Below, one piece after another: positions 9,538-19,116 of a stretch of 64,000 nt of DNA (its first letter is position 1; each line of letters starts with the position of its first letter). Under the pieces are notes generated by a model, which saw nothing but the letters and a program-made list of their open reading frames with translations, searched no databases and had not been told where the DNA came from. Made by a program: the position numbers and the translations under genes. The stretch comes from Singulisphaera acidiphila DSM 18658 (GTDB taxonomy: Bacteria > Planctomycetota > Planctomycetia > Isosphaerales > Isosphaeraceae), in the NCBI RefSeq assembly GCF_000242455.2, contig NC_019892.1:8380744-8444743 (forward strand), read 5' to 3'.

Positions 9538-12033
9538 ATGCCCATGTTTAATTCTCGGCAGACCATCCTCCTGCTTGCAGCGGTGACGGCCCTCCTCACC
9601 GAGCCCGTGCTGGTCCATGCCCAGCGCCCCGGTGGCGGTGGACGCCCCGGTGGTGGCGGACGCCCCATGGGTGGCGGCGGCATGGCACGCCCCATGGGTG
9701 GCGGCGGCATGGCACGCCCCATGGGTGGCGGCGGCATGGCACGCCCCATGGGTGGCGGCGGCATGGCACGCCCCATGGGTGGCGGTGGTATGGCGCGCCC
9801 CGGCGGTGCTGGCATGACAAGGCCCTCCATGCCCGTCAACCGGCCCGCCATGGGCGGAATGACCCGGCCCTCACCCGGCAACATGACCCGGCCCAACTTC
9901 GGCGGTGGTAACCGCCCTGGCCAGGGCGGAGGGGGCATTCAAAGACCAGGATTCGCGGGGGGCAACCGCCCAGGTTTCGGTGGCGGAGGCATCCAAAGGC
10001 CAGGACCCGCTCCAGGACAGGGCGGCGGGCCTCAGAGGCCAGGATTCGCGGGGGGCAACCGCCCGGGACAAGGCGGCGGGGGGATTCAAAGGCCAGGATT
10101 CGCAGGGGGCAACCGCCCAGGTTTCGGTGGAGGGGGCGTCCAAAGGCCAGGACTCCGCCCAGGGCAAGGCGGCGGTCTCGGTCCCCAAAGGCCACCAGGA
10201 TTCGCGGGGGGCAACCGCCCAGGCTTCGGCGGAGGGGGCGTTCAGAATCCCTGGCTCCCGGGAGGCAACCGCCCGGGTTTCGGCGGCGGCAGCCGCCCAG
10301 GACAGGGAGGCGGAGGCGTTCAAAATCCCTGGTTTGCGGGAGGCAACCGTCCAGGTTTCGGCGGCGGCAACCGTCCAGGACAAGGGGGCGGCGGCATTCG
10401 GAATCCCTGGCTCGCGGGAGGCAATCGGCCTGGTTTTGGGGGCGGGGGTATCAACAACCGCCCCTGGGGGTCGGGCAATAACATCGGGTCGGGTAACATC
10501 GGACAGATCGGCGATAGCCTCGGGATCGTCAGCCGGCCCAATTATGGGGGCAACACTTTCGTGGGCGGCAACAACTTTTACGGCGGCGGAGGGGGCGGCG
10601 GAGGCTATTCCTCGGGTTACAGTGGCGCACCGACCATCGTCAACAATAACGTGAACACCGTGACCGGCGGCAACGGCTATGGAGGTGGAGGTTACGGTGG
10701 GGGTGGGGGGTGGGGCGGAGGTTGGGGTGGAGGCGGAGGTTACGGCGGGGGTTGGGGCGGTAATCGCGGCTGGTCGTCCCCCTACTATGGCAACTGGTAT
10801 CGTGGCAGTTGGGGGGGAGGCAACGGATTCTTGACCGGTTTTGGTGCAGGGGCGCTGAGTTCCTTTGGACTTGGCTCCGCCTTCGGAGTCACGAACACCG
10901 CGCTCGGCTTCGGCGGCTTCGGCTATCCCACCGCCGGCTATGGGATGTACAACGCCTTCCCAACCTGGAGTGCGGCCGACTACACCGACTGGGGGATCGG
11001 TTCGGTGGCCAGCGACTGGCTCTACAGTGGCTATGCGAACCCCTACGCCTCAACGTTAATCACAACCCAGCCCGCGACGACGGCCGTCGTTTTCGACTAC
11101 TCCCAGCCGATCAACCTGGTCGCCACGGCTCCCGAGCCGTCGGTCGCCACGAGCACCGAGCAGATCTTCTCCGCCGCGCGTGACGCCTTCCATGCCGGGG
11201 ACTACACACGGGCGATCGAACTGGCCGACCAAGTGATCAAGCAGACCCCCAACGTCCCGGTGGTCCACGAATTCCGCGCCCTGGCCCTATTCGCCCTCCA
11301 GCGCTACGACGAGGCCGCAGCCGTCGAATACGCGGTGCTCACGGCCGGACCGGGGTGGAACTGGTCCACGCTCGTCGGCCTCTACCCCGACGTCGACACC
11401 TACACCAGCCAACTCCGCAACCTGGAAGCGTACGTCACGGCCAACCCCAACTCCCCCGCCGGGCGCTTCCTCCTGGCGGACCACTACATGGTTGAGGGGC
11501 ACAACGACGAAGCCTTGGCGCAATTCGAGCAGGTCACCAAACTCCAGCCCAAGGACCAGCTCTCGGCCTCGTTCGTCAAGGCACTCCAGAAGCCCGCCAA
11601 CCCTGAGCCTCAGGTCGCCGCTGCAACACCGGCTCAAGGGCAAGGCGTACCTCCAACCACACCCACCACGACCGCAACAGCGGCCACAACATCAACGTCA
11701 ACGCCCGCCGAGGACGCGACGGAGCCGGCCCCGACAAATCCACCGCCGCCTCCCCCGGCCGCCATGGCGGGAACCTGGAAGGCTCAACCCACACCCGACG
11801 TCTCCATCGCCCTGACGCTCAAGGAAGACGGCGCCTTCACCTGGGACGTCGACAACAAGGGTCAGAAGGAAACCCTCGAGGGTCAGGCGGCGTTCAAAGA
11901 CGGGACTCTCGCCCTGCTCCACACCGACGGCCCCCCCTTGGTCGGCAAGGTCACGCAGTCCGGCCCCGACAAATTCGTCTTCGCGCCCCCCGGAGCCAAT
12001 GATAAAGCGCCCGGCTTGACCTTCACACGATGA
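9538..12033 (+). CDS. Secreted glycine-rich TPR protein
   Basis: An 831-residue exported protein. A signal peptide (MFNSRQTILLLAAVTALL, from the second ATG at 9544, ending VHAQ) leads into five near-identical MGGGGMARP units. Many GGNRPG(F/Q)GGGG units follow to about residue 310, then an almost pure Gly/Tyr/Trp region (residues 340-430) and a hydrophobic stretch rich in FGxG. From about residue 535 a folded part begins, with tetratricopeptide-like helices (IFSAARDAFHAGDYTRAIEL and following). A Pro/Thr linker leads to a C-terminal lipocalin-like domain (GTWKAQPTPDVSIALTLKED). The low-complexity part suggests a surface or matrix role; the TPR part suggests protein contacts. No enzymatic motif is seen. 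Confidence 0.8.
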   Translation: MPMFNSRQTILLLAAVTALLTEPVLVHAQRPGGGGRPGGGGRPMGGGGMARPMGGGGMARPMGGGGMARPMGGGGMARPMGGGGMARPGGAGMTRPSMPVNRPAMGGMTRPSPGNMTRPNFGGGNRPGQGGGGIQRPGFAGGNRPGFGGGGIQRPGPAPGQGGGPQRPGFAGGNRPGQGGGGIQRPGFAGGNRPGFGGGGVQRPGLRPGQGGGLGPQRPPGFAGGNRPGFGGGGVQNPWLPGGNRPGFGGGSRPGQGGGGVQNPWFAGGNRPGFGGGNRPGQGGGGIRNPWLAGGNRPGFGGGGINNRPWGSGNNIGSGNIGQIGDSLGIVSRPNYGGNTFVGGNNFYGGGGGGGGYSSGYSGAPTIVNNNVNTVTGGNGYGGGGYGGGGGWGGGWGGGGGYGGGWGGNRGWSSPYYGNWYRGSWGGGNGFLTGFGAGALSSFGLGSAFGVTNTALGFGGFGYPTAGYGMYNAFPTWSAADYTDWGIGSVASDWLYSGYANPYASTLITTQPATTAVVFDYSQPINLVATAPEPSVATSTEQIFSAARDAFHAGDYTRAIELADQVIKQTPNVPVVHEFRALALFALQRYDEAAAVEYAVLTAGPGWNWSTLVGLYPDVDTYTSQLRNLEAYVTANPNSPAGRFLLADHYMVEGHNDEALAQFEQVTKLQPKDQLSASFVKALQKPANPEPQVAAATPAQGQGVPPTTPTTTATAATTSTSTPAEDATEPAPTNPPPPPPAAMAGTWKAQPTPDVSIALTLKEDGAFTWDVDNKGQKETLEGQAAFKDGTLALLHTDGPPLVGKVTQSGPDKFVFAPPGANDKAPGLTFTR
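9661..9795 (+). repeat. Five tandem 27-bp coding repeats
   Basis: A 27-base unit beginning CGCCCCATGGGTGGCGGCGG is repeated head to tail five times. The first four copies are identical and the last differs at two or three bases. Each encodes RPMGGGGMA. The repeat lies inside the glycine-rich gene and is in frame, so copy-number change would keep the frame. Confidence 0.9.
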
Positions 12034-12313
12034 CCCAGCAGAGGACCAGAGCCTTCGTATCATCTGGACCTGTTACGCAAAAGAGGATCAGGAATCGATA
12101 ATGGCATCGGTTCCTGTCCTCTTCGGAGACCGGGAATGGCGAACATTCCCTTCAACGAGCTCGTTTAATAAACATTTTTCCGACAGCATCCCCCTGGCAT
12201 CGCTCTCGATTCCGAGTCCGTCTGGCTCGACGACCTCGACACCACGCTTGGTCCGCATTAAGATTCGGCAAGTATTAAACAGCAAAGCCGAGATCAAAAA
12301 GCGGAGGTCGGTC

Positions 12314-13717
12314 GTGCCCCAGCCATCGCCAAGCCCTTGCCCCGGCCCTGGGCGGGTTTCCCGCCGCGAAATGATCGAGATCGGCTCCAGCCTGACCCTT
12401 GGACTCGGCCTGACCGATCTGCTCCGTGCCGAGGCGGGGGCCGCCCCCCGGGCACGGCGTCGCGCGCGTCCCGAGGGTCAGATAACGCCAACGGCCGACT
12501 CCTGCATCTTGATCTTCCTGAATGGCGGGCCCAGCCACCTCGACATGTGGGACATGAAGCCCGATGCCCCGGCCGAGATTCGCGGCGAGTTCCGACCGAT
12601 CGCCTCGAGTCTGCCTGGCGTCCAGGTTTCCGAGCACCTGCCCCTGTTCGCTCGCCAGGTGCACCTGGGGACCCTGATCCGCTCCGCGCACCATAGCGTA
12701 AACAACTCGCACGGGGCGGCCGTCTACACCGGCCTGACCGGCCACGATCGCGGCGAGGTCGGCGGACGGGCCCAGCCGACCGACAACCCTGCGATCGGCT
12801 CGGTCGTCGGGCTCCACCGGCCGCCCGAGACAGGGATCGTCCCCTTCGTCGCAATGCCGTACATCACGGCCGAAGGCGCGGGGGGACCGCCCCAGCCCGG
12901 ATTCTTCGGCGGCTGGCTCGGGCGAACGCACGACCCGCTCTTCGTCCTCAAGGATCCGAACGCCCCCGACTTCGCGATGCCCGAACTCTCGCACCCGGCG
13001 GGCGTCGACCTGGCGCGGTTCGCGAACCGGAGACAACTCGACAGTGTCCTCGGCACCCCTGAGGGGTACGCGCATGACTCGCGGCTCCGCGACGTCGATG
13101 GCTTTCGAGCACGCGCGTACGACTTACTCACCGCGCCGACGGCCCAGGACGCGTTCCGGATCGACCGCGAAGACCCACGGATCCGCGACCGCTACGGACG
13201 CAACATTTACGGCCAGAGCGTGCTCCTGGCCCGCAGGCTGGTCGAAGCTGGCGTCCGGGTCGCCAGCATCTCCTGGGCGCCTGACGCCAACGCCACCTGG
13301 GACACTCACGGCAACAACTTCCAAACCCTCAAAACAACCCTGCTCCCGCAACTGGATGCAGCGCTCTCGTCCCTGCTCGACGACCTCCAATCGCGAGGCC
13401 GGCTCGACCGAACCCTCGTCGTCGTCATGGGCGAGTTCGGGCGGAGCCCCAAGATCAATCCCGCAGCGGGCCGCGACCACTGGAATTTCGGCTACAGTCT
13501 GTTCCTCGCCGGCGGCGGGATCAAGGCCGGCCACATCCACGGCGCCAGCGACAAAATTGGCGCCCGCCCCCACCTCGACCCCGTCACACCGGCCGAGATC
13601 ATCGCCACGATCTACCAGTGCCTCGGGATTCCGGCCGACCTGCTCCTCCACGACCAGTTCCGTCGCCCCCTCACCGTCGTCCCCGAGGGCCGGCCGATCG
13701 CGTCCATCCTCGCCTGA
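12314..13717 (+). CDS. DUF1501 domain-containing exported protein
   Basis: A 467-residue member of DUF1501, a sulfatase-like alkaline-phosphatase-superfamily group very expanded in planctomycetes and of unproven function. I chose the GTG at 12314, preceded by GCGGAGGTCG. It gives an N-terminus with a twin-arginine-like SRREMIEIGSSLTLGLGLTD, the usual DUF1501 export signal. An ATG at 12101 would add 71 residues of unlikely sequence. Family landmarks are FLNGGPSHLDMWDMKPDAP near residue 60, THGNNFQTLKTTLLPQLDA, VVVMGEFGRSPKIN, AGRDHWNFGYSLFLAGGGI and the C-terminal PADLLLHDQFRRPLTVVPEG. The partner DUF1549/DUF1553 gene is not next to this copy, unlike the copy at the right edge. Confidence 0.85.
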   Translation: MPQPSPSPCPGPGRVSRREMIEIGSSLTLGLGLTDLLRAEAGAAPRARRRARPEGQITPTADSCILIFLNGGPSHLDMWDMKPDAPAEIRGEFRPIASSLPGVQVSEHLPLFARQVHLGTLIRSAHHSVNNSHGAAVYTGLTGHDRGEVGGRAQPTDNPAIGSVVGLHRPPETGIVPFVAMPYITAEGAGGPPQPGFFGGWLGRTHDPLFVLKDPNAPDFAMPELSHPAGVDLARFANRRQLDSVLGTPEGYAHDSRLRDVDGFRARAYDLLTAPTAQDAFRIDREDPRIRDRYGRNIYGQSVLLARRLVEAGVRVASISWAPDANATWDTHGNNFQTLKTTLLPQLDAALSSLLDDLQSRGRLDRTLVVVMGEFGRSPKINPAAGRDHWNFGYSLFLAGGGIKAGHIHGASDKIGARPHLDPVTPAEIIATIYQCLGIPADLLLHDQFRRPLTVVPEGRPIASILA

Positions 13718-13782
13718 ACCAAGGCCAAGCTGAGCCAAGCCGCCAATCATCGATCAGACGCCGCCCCAAGGAGAGATCGTCC

Positions 13783-14682
13783 GTGCCCCCGAAGATTTCC
13801 GCGTTCCCGAAATGCTACCTCGACGAGATCGCCGGCCAACGCTCGATGACCGTCTTCGACTGGATTACCGAGGCCCGATCGCTCGACGCCGACGGCCTGG
13901 AGATGTACGACGGCTTCTTCACCAGCCTGGACAACGCCTACATCGACCGCGTGGGCGACGCGATCCGCGCGGCGGGCTTCGCCATGCCCATGCTCTGCTG
14001 CTCGCCCGACTTCACCAATCCGGACGCCGACGCAAGGAAGCGGGCCGTCGCGCATGAAGCGGAATTGATCCGCGTGACGCGCCGACTCGGCGGGCCCGGC
14101 ACCGTCTGCCGGGTGCTCTCGGGCCAGCGCTATCCGGAGGTCGGCCGCAAGCAAGGACTCGAGTGGGTCGTCGCCTGCATCGAGGAACTGCTCCCGGTCG
14201 CCCGGGAGTGCGACGTCGTGCTCGGGTTGGAAAACCACTACAAGGACGGCTTCTGGCATCACCCCGAGTTCGCCCAAAAGCAGGATGTCTTCCTCGAACT
14301 GGTCGAGGCCATTCCAGAGCGACGGCACTTCGGCGTACAGTTCGACCCGTCCAACGCAATCGTGGCCGGGGACGACCCGATCGCGCTCCTGCGGGCCGTC
14401 GCCGATCGCGTGGTGAGCATGCACGCGAGCGATCGCTACCTCGCCGACGGAACCACGCTGGACGAGTTGCGTCAGGCCGACGGTACGCTCGGCTACTCGC
14501 CCCACCTCCTCCACGGAGTGACCGGCAAGGGGCTCAACGATTACCACACCATCTTCACCATCCTGGCCGAGCATGGCTATCGCGGCTGGATCAGTATCGA
14601 GGACGGGATGAACGGAATGGGAGAGATGGCCGAGTCACTGGCATTCCTCCGTATGATGATCAAACGATATTTCCCAGAGTGA
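13783..14682 (+). CDS. Sugar phosphate isomerase/epimerase (xylose isomerase-like TIM barrel)
   Basis: A 299-residue AP-endonuclease-2/xylose-isomerase-like TIM barrel. The GTG start at 13783 is preceded by AAGGAGAG at seven bases. Barrel signatures include DADGLEMYDGFF, VVLGLENHYKDGFWH (metal-binding Glu and Asn), HFGVQFDPSNAIVAGDD (Asp/Asn), VVSMHASDRYL and GWISIEDGMNGMGEMAESL. These supply the usual E-D-H-E divalent metal set. It would isomerise or epimerise a sugar or inositol derivative, but the substrate cannot be told. It starts 65 bases after the DUF1501 gene on the same strand, and the two may be co-transcribed. A strong hairpin terminator follows about 155 bases downstream. Confidence 0.85.
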   Translation: MPPKISAFPKCYLDEIAGQRSMTVFDWITEARSLDADGLEMYDGFFTSLDNAYIDRVGDAIRAAGFAMPMLCCSPDFTNPDADARKRAVAHEAELIRVTRRLGGPGTVCRVLSGQRYPEVGRKQGLEWVVACIEELLPVARECDVVLGLENHYKDGFWHHPEFAQKQDVFLELVEAIPERRHFGVQFDPSNAIVAGDDPIALLRAVADRVVSMHASDRYLADGTTLDELRQADGTLGYSPHLLHGVTGKGLNDYHTIFTILAEHGYRGWISIEDGMNGMGEMAESLAFLRMMIKRYFPE

Positions 14683-14837
14683 GACTGCCAGCAACGGCCA
14701 GGTCGCACTCAGGACGTCATCCTGAATCGCTTGGCACGAGGCCACCGAGACGGCTCGGCTCGGCCAGCCGGGAATGACTTCGCAAAACGCCACAGGCCCT
14801 CTGGCGATCACAGATCCGATTTGCCGGCGAAGCGCTC

Positions 14838-14880
14838 GCGTCAGACCATGAGGATTCATGGTCTGACGCTTACTTTTTTC
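14838..14880 (+). terminator. Intrinsic terminator
   Basis: The 14-base arm GCGTCAGACCATGA (14838-14851), a four-base loop and a perfectly complementary arm (14856-14869) are followed by TTACTTTTTTC. It would end plus-strand transcription from the isomerase gene, before the convergent DUF1559 gene. Confidence 0.8.
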
Positions 14881-14944
14881 CTATTCATCCCATTGATGCG
14901 ACAACCGCCTGGTCGAGACAAAACCGCCAAGCCAATCTCTGCGT

Positions 14945-16183
14945 TTACTGGGTGAACGCGTCCTGACTGAGCGGCATCTGGGTGCACCAGTAAGGGAGCT
15001 TACTCCCGGCCGGGGTGACGAGCTTGGCGTAAACACTGCCGGCGATCGAGCTCTTGAGGAATCGAGCCGAGCCGTCGCAGAAGACCGTGTTCACGCCCCC
15101 GGAGTGATTGCTCAACAGGTAGGGAAACGTCCCCTCGATCGTCAGCCGATACCCACCGTTGATGTTCTCGAACGAGCCGTCCTGATTGGCAAAGGCCCAT
15201 CCGGGCCCATCGGCGTCCGAGCTGGCGGCCAACCCGCTGCTGGTGCAATCCGGGGTGCTGCCAGTGCCGCACACGTTATCCGAGGCGGTGAACATGCAGA
15301 AGTTGGGCAGCGGGCAAGCCCAATTCGTCAGCAGCCCGCCTGAGACCGGTGAGCCTGTGGAGCTGCCGACCAGCATATTCTCACTCGCCATGAGAGTCGC
15401 GCTCGCCCCATCCTCGAGGTTGATCGGGCTCGTCTGAATATCCCAGGGATATCCCCCCTTGGCCGTTCCGAGAAACATCACACCCATCTTTTTGCAGGTG
15501 CTCTGGTTCAGCCCCCAGTTCGTCCGCTTACCGAGATCCGGCGCCTGGGGTCCCCAGGAAACAATCCCTCCGTTCCCACCGGCCGAATCACCATCGAACT
15601 TGTAACCCGTCCAAGACAGGGGCTCGGCATGCCAGCGTGCGAAGCCACCGTTGACGACATAACTGAGGTTCCCCTGCGACGTCTGGACCGTTGTGTCGTC
15701 AGGGCAAACCAAAATATCAAGGTTCGTTGACGACGACTTCAAATTCGACGGCATTCCCTGCTTCGTACTCGTGGAGCTCAAATAAAGCTGTTCATGATCC
15801 CAGGCATTGGCGAGATCCTTGCTGTCAATGTATGGCAGGACGTCCACCACCCAGTTGGAACGCATCGGGTTGTTCTTGGACAAGCTCCCCGGCTGGTTAA
15901 TCGACGTCCAGATCCAGGACGGAAACTCCGGATCCGTCGGATCCGCCAAATTGGCCCCGGGATTCTCCGCAAAGGTTCCGGCATTGGGAAACTTATTGAA
16001 CGTATTCAGAAAGCCAAGCAGCCCAAGGCCAACCTGTCGGAGATTACTCTGGCACTTCGCCCGCCTCGCCGCCGCGCGGGCCGAGCTCACCGCCGGCAAC
16101 ATTAACCCGACCAATACTCCGATAATCGCAATCACAACGAGCAATTCAATAAGCGTAAAGCCAACACGAAGACGTGAGCGCAT
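14945..16183 (-). CDS. DUF1559 protein with prepilin-type N-terminus
   Basis: A 412-residue protein of the planctomycete DUF1559 (SBP_bac_10) family. It begins [20 protein letters not shown], a type IV prepilin/pseudopilin cleavage motif (G|FTLIE) followed by the hydrophobic helix. Next come [16 protein letters not shown](V)GLGLL, the conserved start of the DUF1559 domain, and near the C-terminus the family's [16 protein letters not shown] motif. I chose the ATG at 16183 because GGGGAG precedes it and it puts the cleavage site eight residues in. An upstream ATG at 16237 spoils the prepilin leader. Such proteins are present in dozens of copies per planctomycete genome and are presumed extracellular, with no proven role. 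Confidence 0.92.
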   Translation of the reverse strand: MRSRLRVGFTLIELLVVIAIIGVLVGLMLPAVSSARAAARRAKCQSNLRQVGLGLLGFLNTFNKFPNAGTFAENPGANLADPTDPEFPSWIWTSINQPGSLSKNNPMRSNWVVDVLPYIDSKDLANAWDHEQLYLSSTSTKQGMPSNLKSSSTNLDILVCPDDTTVQTSQGNLSYVVNGGFARWHAEPLSWTGYKFDGDSAGGNGGIVSWGPQAPDLGKRTNWGLNQSTCKKMGVMFLGTAKGGYPWDIQTSPINLEDGASATLMASENMLVGSSTGSPVSGGLLTNWACPLPNFCMFTASDNVCGTGSTPDCTSSGLAASSDADGPGWAFANQDGSFENINGGYRLTIEGTFPYLLSNHSGGVNTVFCDGSARFLKSSIAGSVYAKLVTPAGSKLPYWCTQMPLSQDAFTQ

Positions 16184-16753
16184 GCAACTCCCCTTTCCCT
16201 GCCCGATCGGACGACCGCGGAACGCGGCCAACACCAACCTCGAATGGGTTGCTTACTCGGAATCGAGTGGATGCATGCTAGCAAGCTGTCAATAAAAAGC
16301 AACAGCATACCCCAGTAAAAAGGACACGTCATTGAAAGTGCGAAATCGCATGTTTCCTTTGGGAACTAAAACCTCGCACAATGTTTCTTTTGGACGAACT
16401 CCGTTAACATCAACAGTGGTAGACCGTCGCATGGCGTGGGGCTTGAAGTCACGGTCATCCCCTTGCTTTCGACCTGCCGGGGATCAGGTCACGATGGCCC
16501 ACAAGACGGTGCCAACTCGGCAGACCTCTTGTCGTCTGTTCGGGGCAGCCAGAAGCCGGCCTGACCTTGTTGGTGTGTGTTCCCGCAGCCGGGTTGGCAA
16601 CACGGTCGATGAGGAGGTCGCATCCGCAACTCATGGGAAAACCGCTCGTGCCGCGCGTGGGATCGTTGAAAAAAAGCGGTCCTGCTCAAACGGTTTTCGC
16701 TTGACGAGGGGCGGGTTTGCCTTGTAAAGTCCATCATTCACAATTTGGTGCGC
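16184..16753. other. Intergenic region between DUF1559 and the SAM-I leader
   Basis: About 570 bases without a gene I can support. The short frames on either strand have no ribosome-binding site and no recognisable protein. It presumably holds the promoter of the sulfur operon shortly before 16754, but I see no convincing -35/-10 pair. Confidence 0.45.
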
Positions 16754-16893
16754 ATCTTATCCAGAGTGGCTGAGGGACGGGCCCTACGACGCCACAGCAA
16801 CCGGTCTACCAATTGGTGGATGCTGGTGCTAACTCCTGCCCCAGCGTAGTCCGAGCCGGCAACGGTTCGACGCGCAGATGGGACAGATAAGAT
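16754..16893 (+). promoter_or_regulatory. SAM-I (S-box) riboswitch
   Basis: This 5' leader RNA senses S-adenosylmethionine. P1 is formed by ATCTTATC (16754-16761) with GATAAGAT (16886-16893), perfectly paired. Inside are the S-box consensus blocks: CAGAGTGGCTGAGGGACGGG, then CCCTACGACGCCACAGCAACC with the GCAACC core, then GGTGCTAACTCCTGCCCCAGC, which is the highly conserved GGTGCTAA(T/C)TCC(T/A)GC block, and a final GGGACAGATAAG matching the usual GA-GAGATAAG end. The aptamer lies about 200 bases before the start codon of the ThrC-type gene. The expression platform should be in 16894-17096, where T8 and T7 tracts occur at about 17006-17013 and 17044-17050. Confidence 0.93.
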
Positions 16894-17096
16894 AGTCTTC
16901 GGTGATTGCGTGCCTAGCCACGTCTCTCGCCATTGGCCTGCCTTATCCTCACTCCCATCGTCTCTTCAACGACTCTGGATATCGCGCACCGGGACGCCCA
17001 CTCGTTTTTTTTGAGGGGTCGTTCGTCCTCGACTCTCCGCCCTTTTTTTGGACTCGCCTGACCGCGAGCCGGGCTGGAGTTACAGGAGAATCGCCG

Positions 17097-18365
17097 GTGT
17101 CTGGAGAATTCGTCAGCGGGCTGAAGTGTCGTCTCTGTGGTAAGGTCTACCCCAAGGAAGCTCTCAACTTCTGTACCGAGGACTTCGGCCCGCTCGAAGT
17201 CGCGTACAACTACGAGGCGGTCGCGAAGTCCTTCACCAGGCAGGCGATTGAATCGCGTCCCAGGACGATGTGGCGCTATCGCGAGTTGCTCCCCGTGGAT
17301 GGCGAGCCGACCGTTGGCCGGCACGTGGGCGGCACCCCTTTGATCCGGGCCGATCGCCTCGCCAAGGCGCTTGGGCTCCGCGAGCTCTACGTCAAGAACG
17401 ACGCCGTCAATCATCCCTCGCTCTCGTTCAAAGACCGCGTCGTGGCCGTCGCGTTGTCGAAGGCGGTTGAGCTTGGCTTTGAGACGGTCGGATGCGCCTC
17501 GACGGGCAACCTCGCCGGCAGTGTCGCGGCCAATGCGGCCGCCGCGGGCTTGAATGCTTACGTCTTGATTCCCGACAACCTCGAGCAGGGCAAAGTCCTC
17601 GGCGCCACGATCTACGGGGCCAAGGTCATCGCGATCCAAGGCAATTACGACCACGTCAACCGCCTCTGCTCGCAGATCGCCTTTCGGTTCGGCTGGGGGT
17701 TCGTCAACGTCAACCTCCGCCCGTTCTACGCTGAGGGGTCGAAGTCGATGGGCTTCGAGATCGCCGAAGATATGGGCTGGCGGATTCCCGACCAGGTCGT
17801 CGTGCCGATGGCCGGCGGCAGCCTGATCGGCAAGCTCCACAAGTCGTTCAAGGAACTCGAGCGGCTCGGCCTGGTCTCGGGACCGGTCAATACCAAAATG
17901 TACGGGGCGCAAGCCACCGGCTGCAACCCCATCGCGAACACGGTCAAGACCGACGCCCTCCGGGTCAAGCCGGTTCGCAACCCGGACACGATCGCCAAGA
18001 GCCTCGCCATCGGCGACCCGGCCGACGGCTACTTCGCCTCGCAGCTCATCCGCGACACCGGCGGCTGGAGCGAAGACGTGGACGACGACGCAATCGTCGA
18101 TTCGATGCGACTCCTGGCCGAGACCGAGGGGATCTGGGCCGAGACCGCCGGCGGCGTGACCGTCGCCGTGGCTCGGAAGCTGATCGCCCAAGGCAAGATC
18201 GACCGTGACGCCTCGACCGTCCTCTGCATCACGGGCAACGGCCTCAAGACGCAGGAAGCCCTGATCGACAAGATCGCCCGGCCGGTCGTCATCAAGCCGA
18301 GCCTGGCGGAGTTTGAGGCCCTGGTCGGGGCCGAGTCGCCGGAGCTGGTCGCCACCGAGGCTTGA
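17097..18365 (+). CDS. thrC: Threonine synthase-type PLP enzyme, SAM-riboswitch controlled
   Basis: A 422-residue fold-type II PLP enzyme of the threonine synthase family, which normally turns O-phosphohomoserine into threonine. The GTG start at 17097 follows AGGAGAATCG. An N-terminal CxxC zinc-ribbon-like element (LKCRLCGKVYP, then FCTEDFGPLE) leads to VGGTPLIRADRLA and NHPSLSFKDRVVAVAL, with the PLP-binding Lys at about residue 112. CASTGNLAGSVAANAA is the phosphate/PLP loop, MAGGSLIGKLHKSF follows, and CITGNGLKT is near the C-terminus. It is first in a unit with a CysO/MoaD-like carrier, a MoeB-like activator and a cysteine desulfurase, all behind a SAM-I riboswitch. That context fits sulfur incorporation better than plain threonine synthesis (see findings). 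The substrate cannot be read from the sequence. Confidence 0.88.
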   Translation: MSGEFVSGLKCRLCGKVYPKEALNFCTEDFGPLEVAYNYEAVAKSFTRQAIESRPRTMWRYRELLPVDGEPTVGRHVGGTPLIRADRLAKALGLRELYVKNDAVNHPSLSFKDRVVAVALSKAVELGFETVGCASTGNLAGSVAANAAAAGLNAYVLIPDNLEQGKVLGATIYGAKVIAIQGNYDHVNRLCSQIAFRFGWGFVNVNLRPFYAEGSKSMGFEIAEDMGWRIPDQVVVPMAGGSLIGKLHKSFKELERLGLVSGPVNTKMYGAQATGCNPIANTVKTDALRVKPVRNPDTIAKSLAIGDPADGYFASQLIRDTGGWSEDVDDDAIVDSMRLLAETEGIWAETAGGVTVAVARKLIAQGKIDRDASTVLCITGNGLKTQEALIDKIARPVVIKPSLAEFEALVGAESPELVATEA

Positions 18366-18411
18366 CCGCAGCCGCTCGACACACGCCGTAGAATGAGGAA
18401 GGAAGATCGTT

Positions 18412-18441
18412 CGCCATCCCTCTTTTTTTTGAGGTATGGCG
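18412..18441 (+). promoter_or_regulatory. Hairpin with a T8 loop before the sulfur-carrier gene
   Basis: CGCCATCCCTC and GAGGTATGGCG pair with one mismatch around a loop of eight T residues. It lies about 75 bases before the sulfur-carrier start. A similar CTC-G-T8-GAGG arrangement lies in the ThrC leader. A second T7 tract (18488-18494) is just before the ribosome-binding site. Function is unknown; it could modulate read-through within the operon. Confidence 0.3.
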
Positions 18442-18515
18442 GACGCCGTTCGCCCTCACTTTGTAATGTCCGCCGTGCCTCAACGCCTTTTTTTCAGAAG
18501 CGAAGGATAGGAACT

Positions 18516-18788
18516 ATGCCGGTCGTCACGATCCCCACTCCGTTGCGTCCTCACACCGGCGGCCAAGCCCGGATCGATGCCCAGGGATCGACCGTGGCGG
18601 AAGTCCTCGGTGACCTCGGAGCGCGGTATCCCGAATTCCAGAAGCGGATCTTCGACGGCACCGGAGCGCTTCAACAGTACGTCAACGTCTACGTGAATAA
18701 CGAAGACATCCGCTACCTCGACGACCTCGCGACCGCCGTCGTCGAGAAGGACGTCGTCGACATCATCCCGGCCGTCGCCGGCGGCTGA
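18516..18788 (+). CDS. CysO/MoaD/ThiS-family sulfur carrier protein
   Basis: A 90-residue beta-grasp protein ending in the essential di-glycine (PAVAGG), on which a thiocarboxylate is built. The ATG at 18516 follows GAAGGATAGG. The line VTIPTPLRPHTGGQ near the N-terminus and VNVYVNNEDIRYLDDLATAV further on are strikingly like Mycobacterium CysO as I remember it, the carrier used by the CysM cysteine synthase, and closer to that than to the molybdopterin-synthase MoaD type. It follows the ThrC-type gene and precedes a MoeB/ThiF-type activating gene on the same strand. Its likely job is to carry sulfide as a C-terminal thiocarboxylate to the PLP enzyme. The carrier identity is secure, the acceptor is inferred. 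Confidence 0.92.
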   Translation: MPVVTIPTPLRPHTGGQARIDAQGSTVAEVLGDLGARYPEFQKRIFDGTGALQQYVNVYVNNEDIRYLDDLATAVVEKDVVDIIPAVAGG

Positions 18789-19116
18789 GTAACCGATCGC
18801 TCGGATGCGCCCGAGAGGAGCGAGACGCCGACCGCCAACGTCGAAAGACCCGGCGGCGGATCCCAATCTCGGGCAACATCCCTGTCCTCGAATCCAGCCC
18901 GGACCGACGATGCGAGCTCCATCGAGATAGCCTGTGCGGTCTCGACGATCATCCACGCCGGCCCTCGCTGTAACGGGTTTGCTCCCGGCCTTATTGGTTC
19001 GCGTTCTTGACCAAGGCCGTACCCTGGGGCAGTGAACGCGACAACGAATTGTCATCGTTCCATCTCTAATCAAGAGCGCGCCCCCTTTGCGGACGACCGC
19101 GACCAGGAATTTTCCC

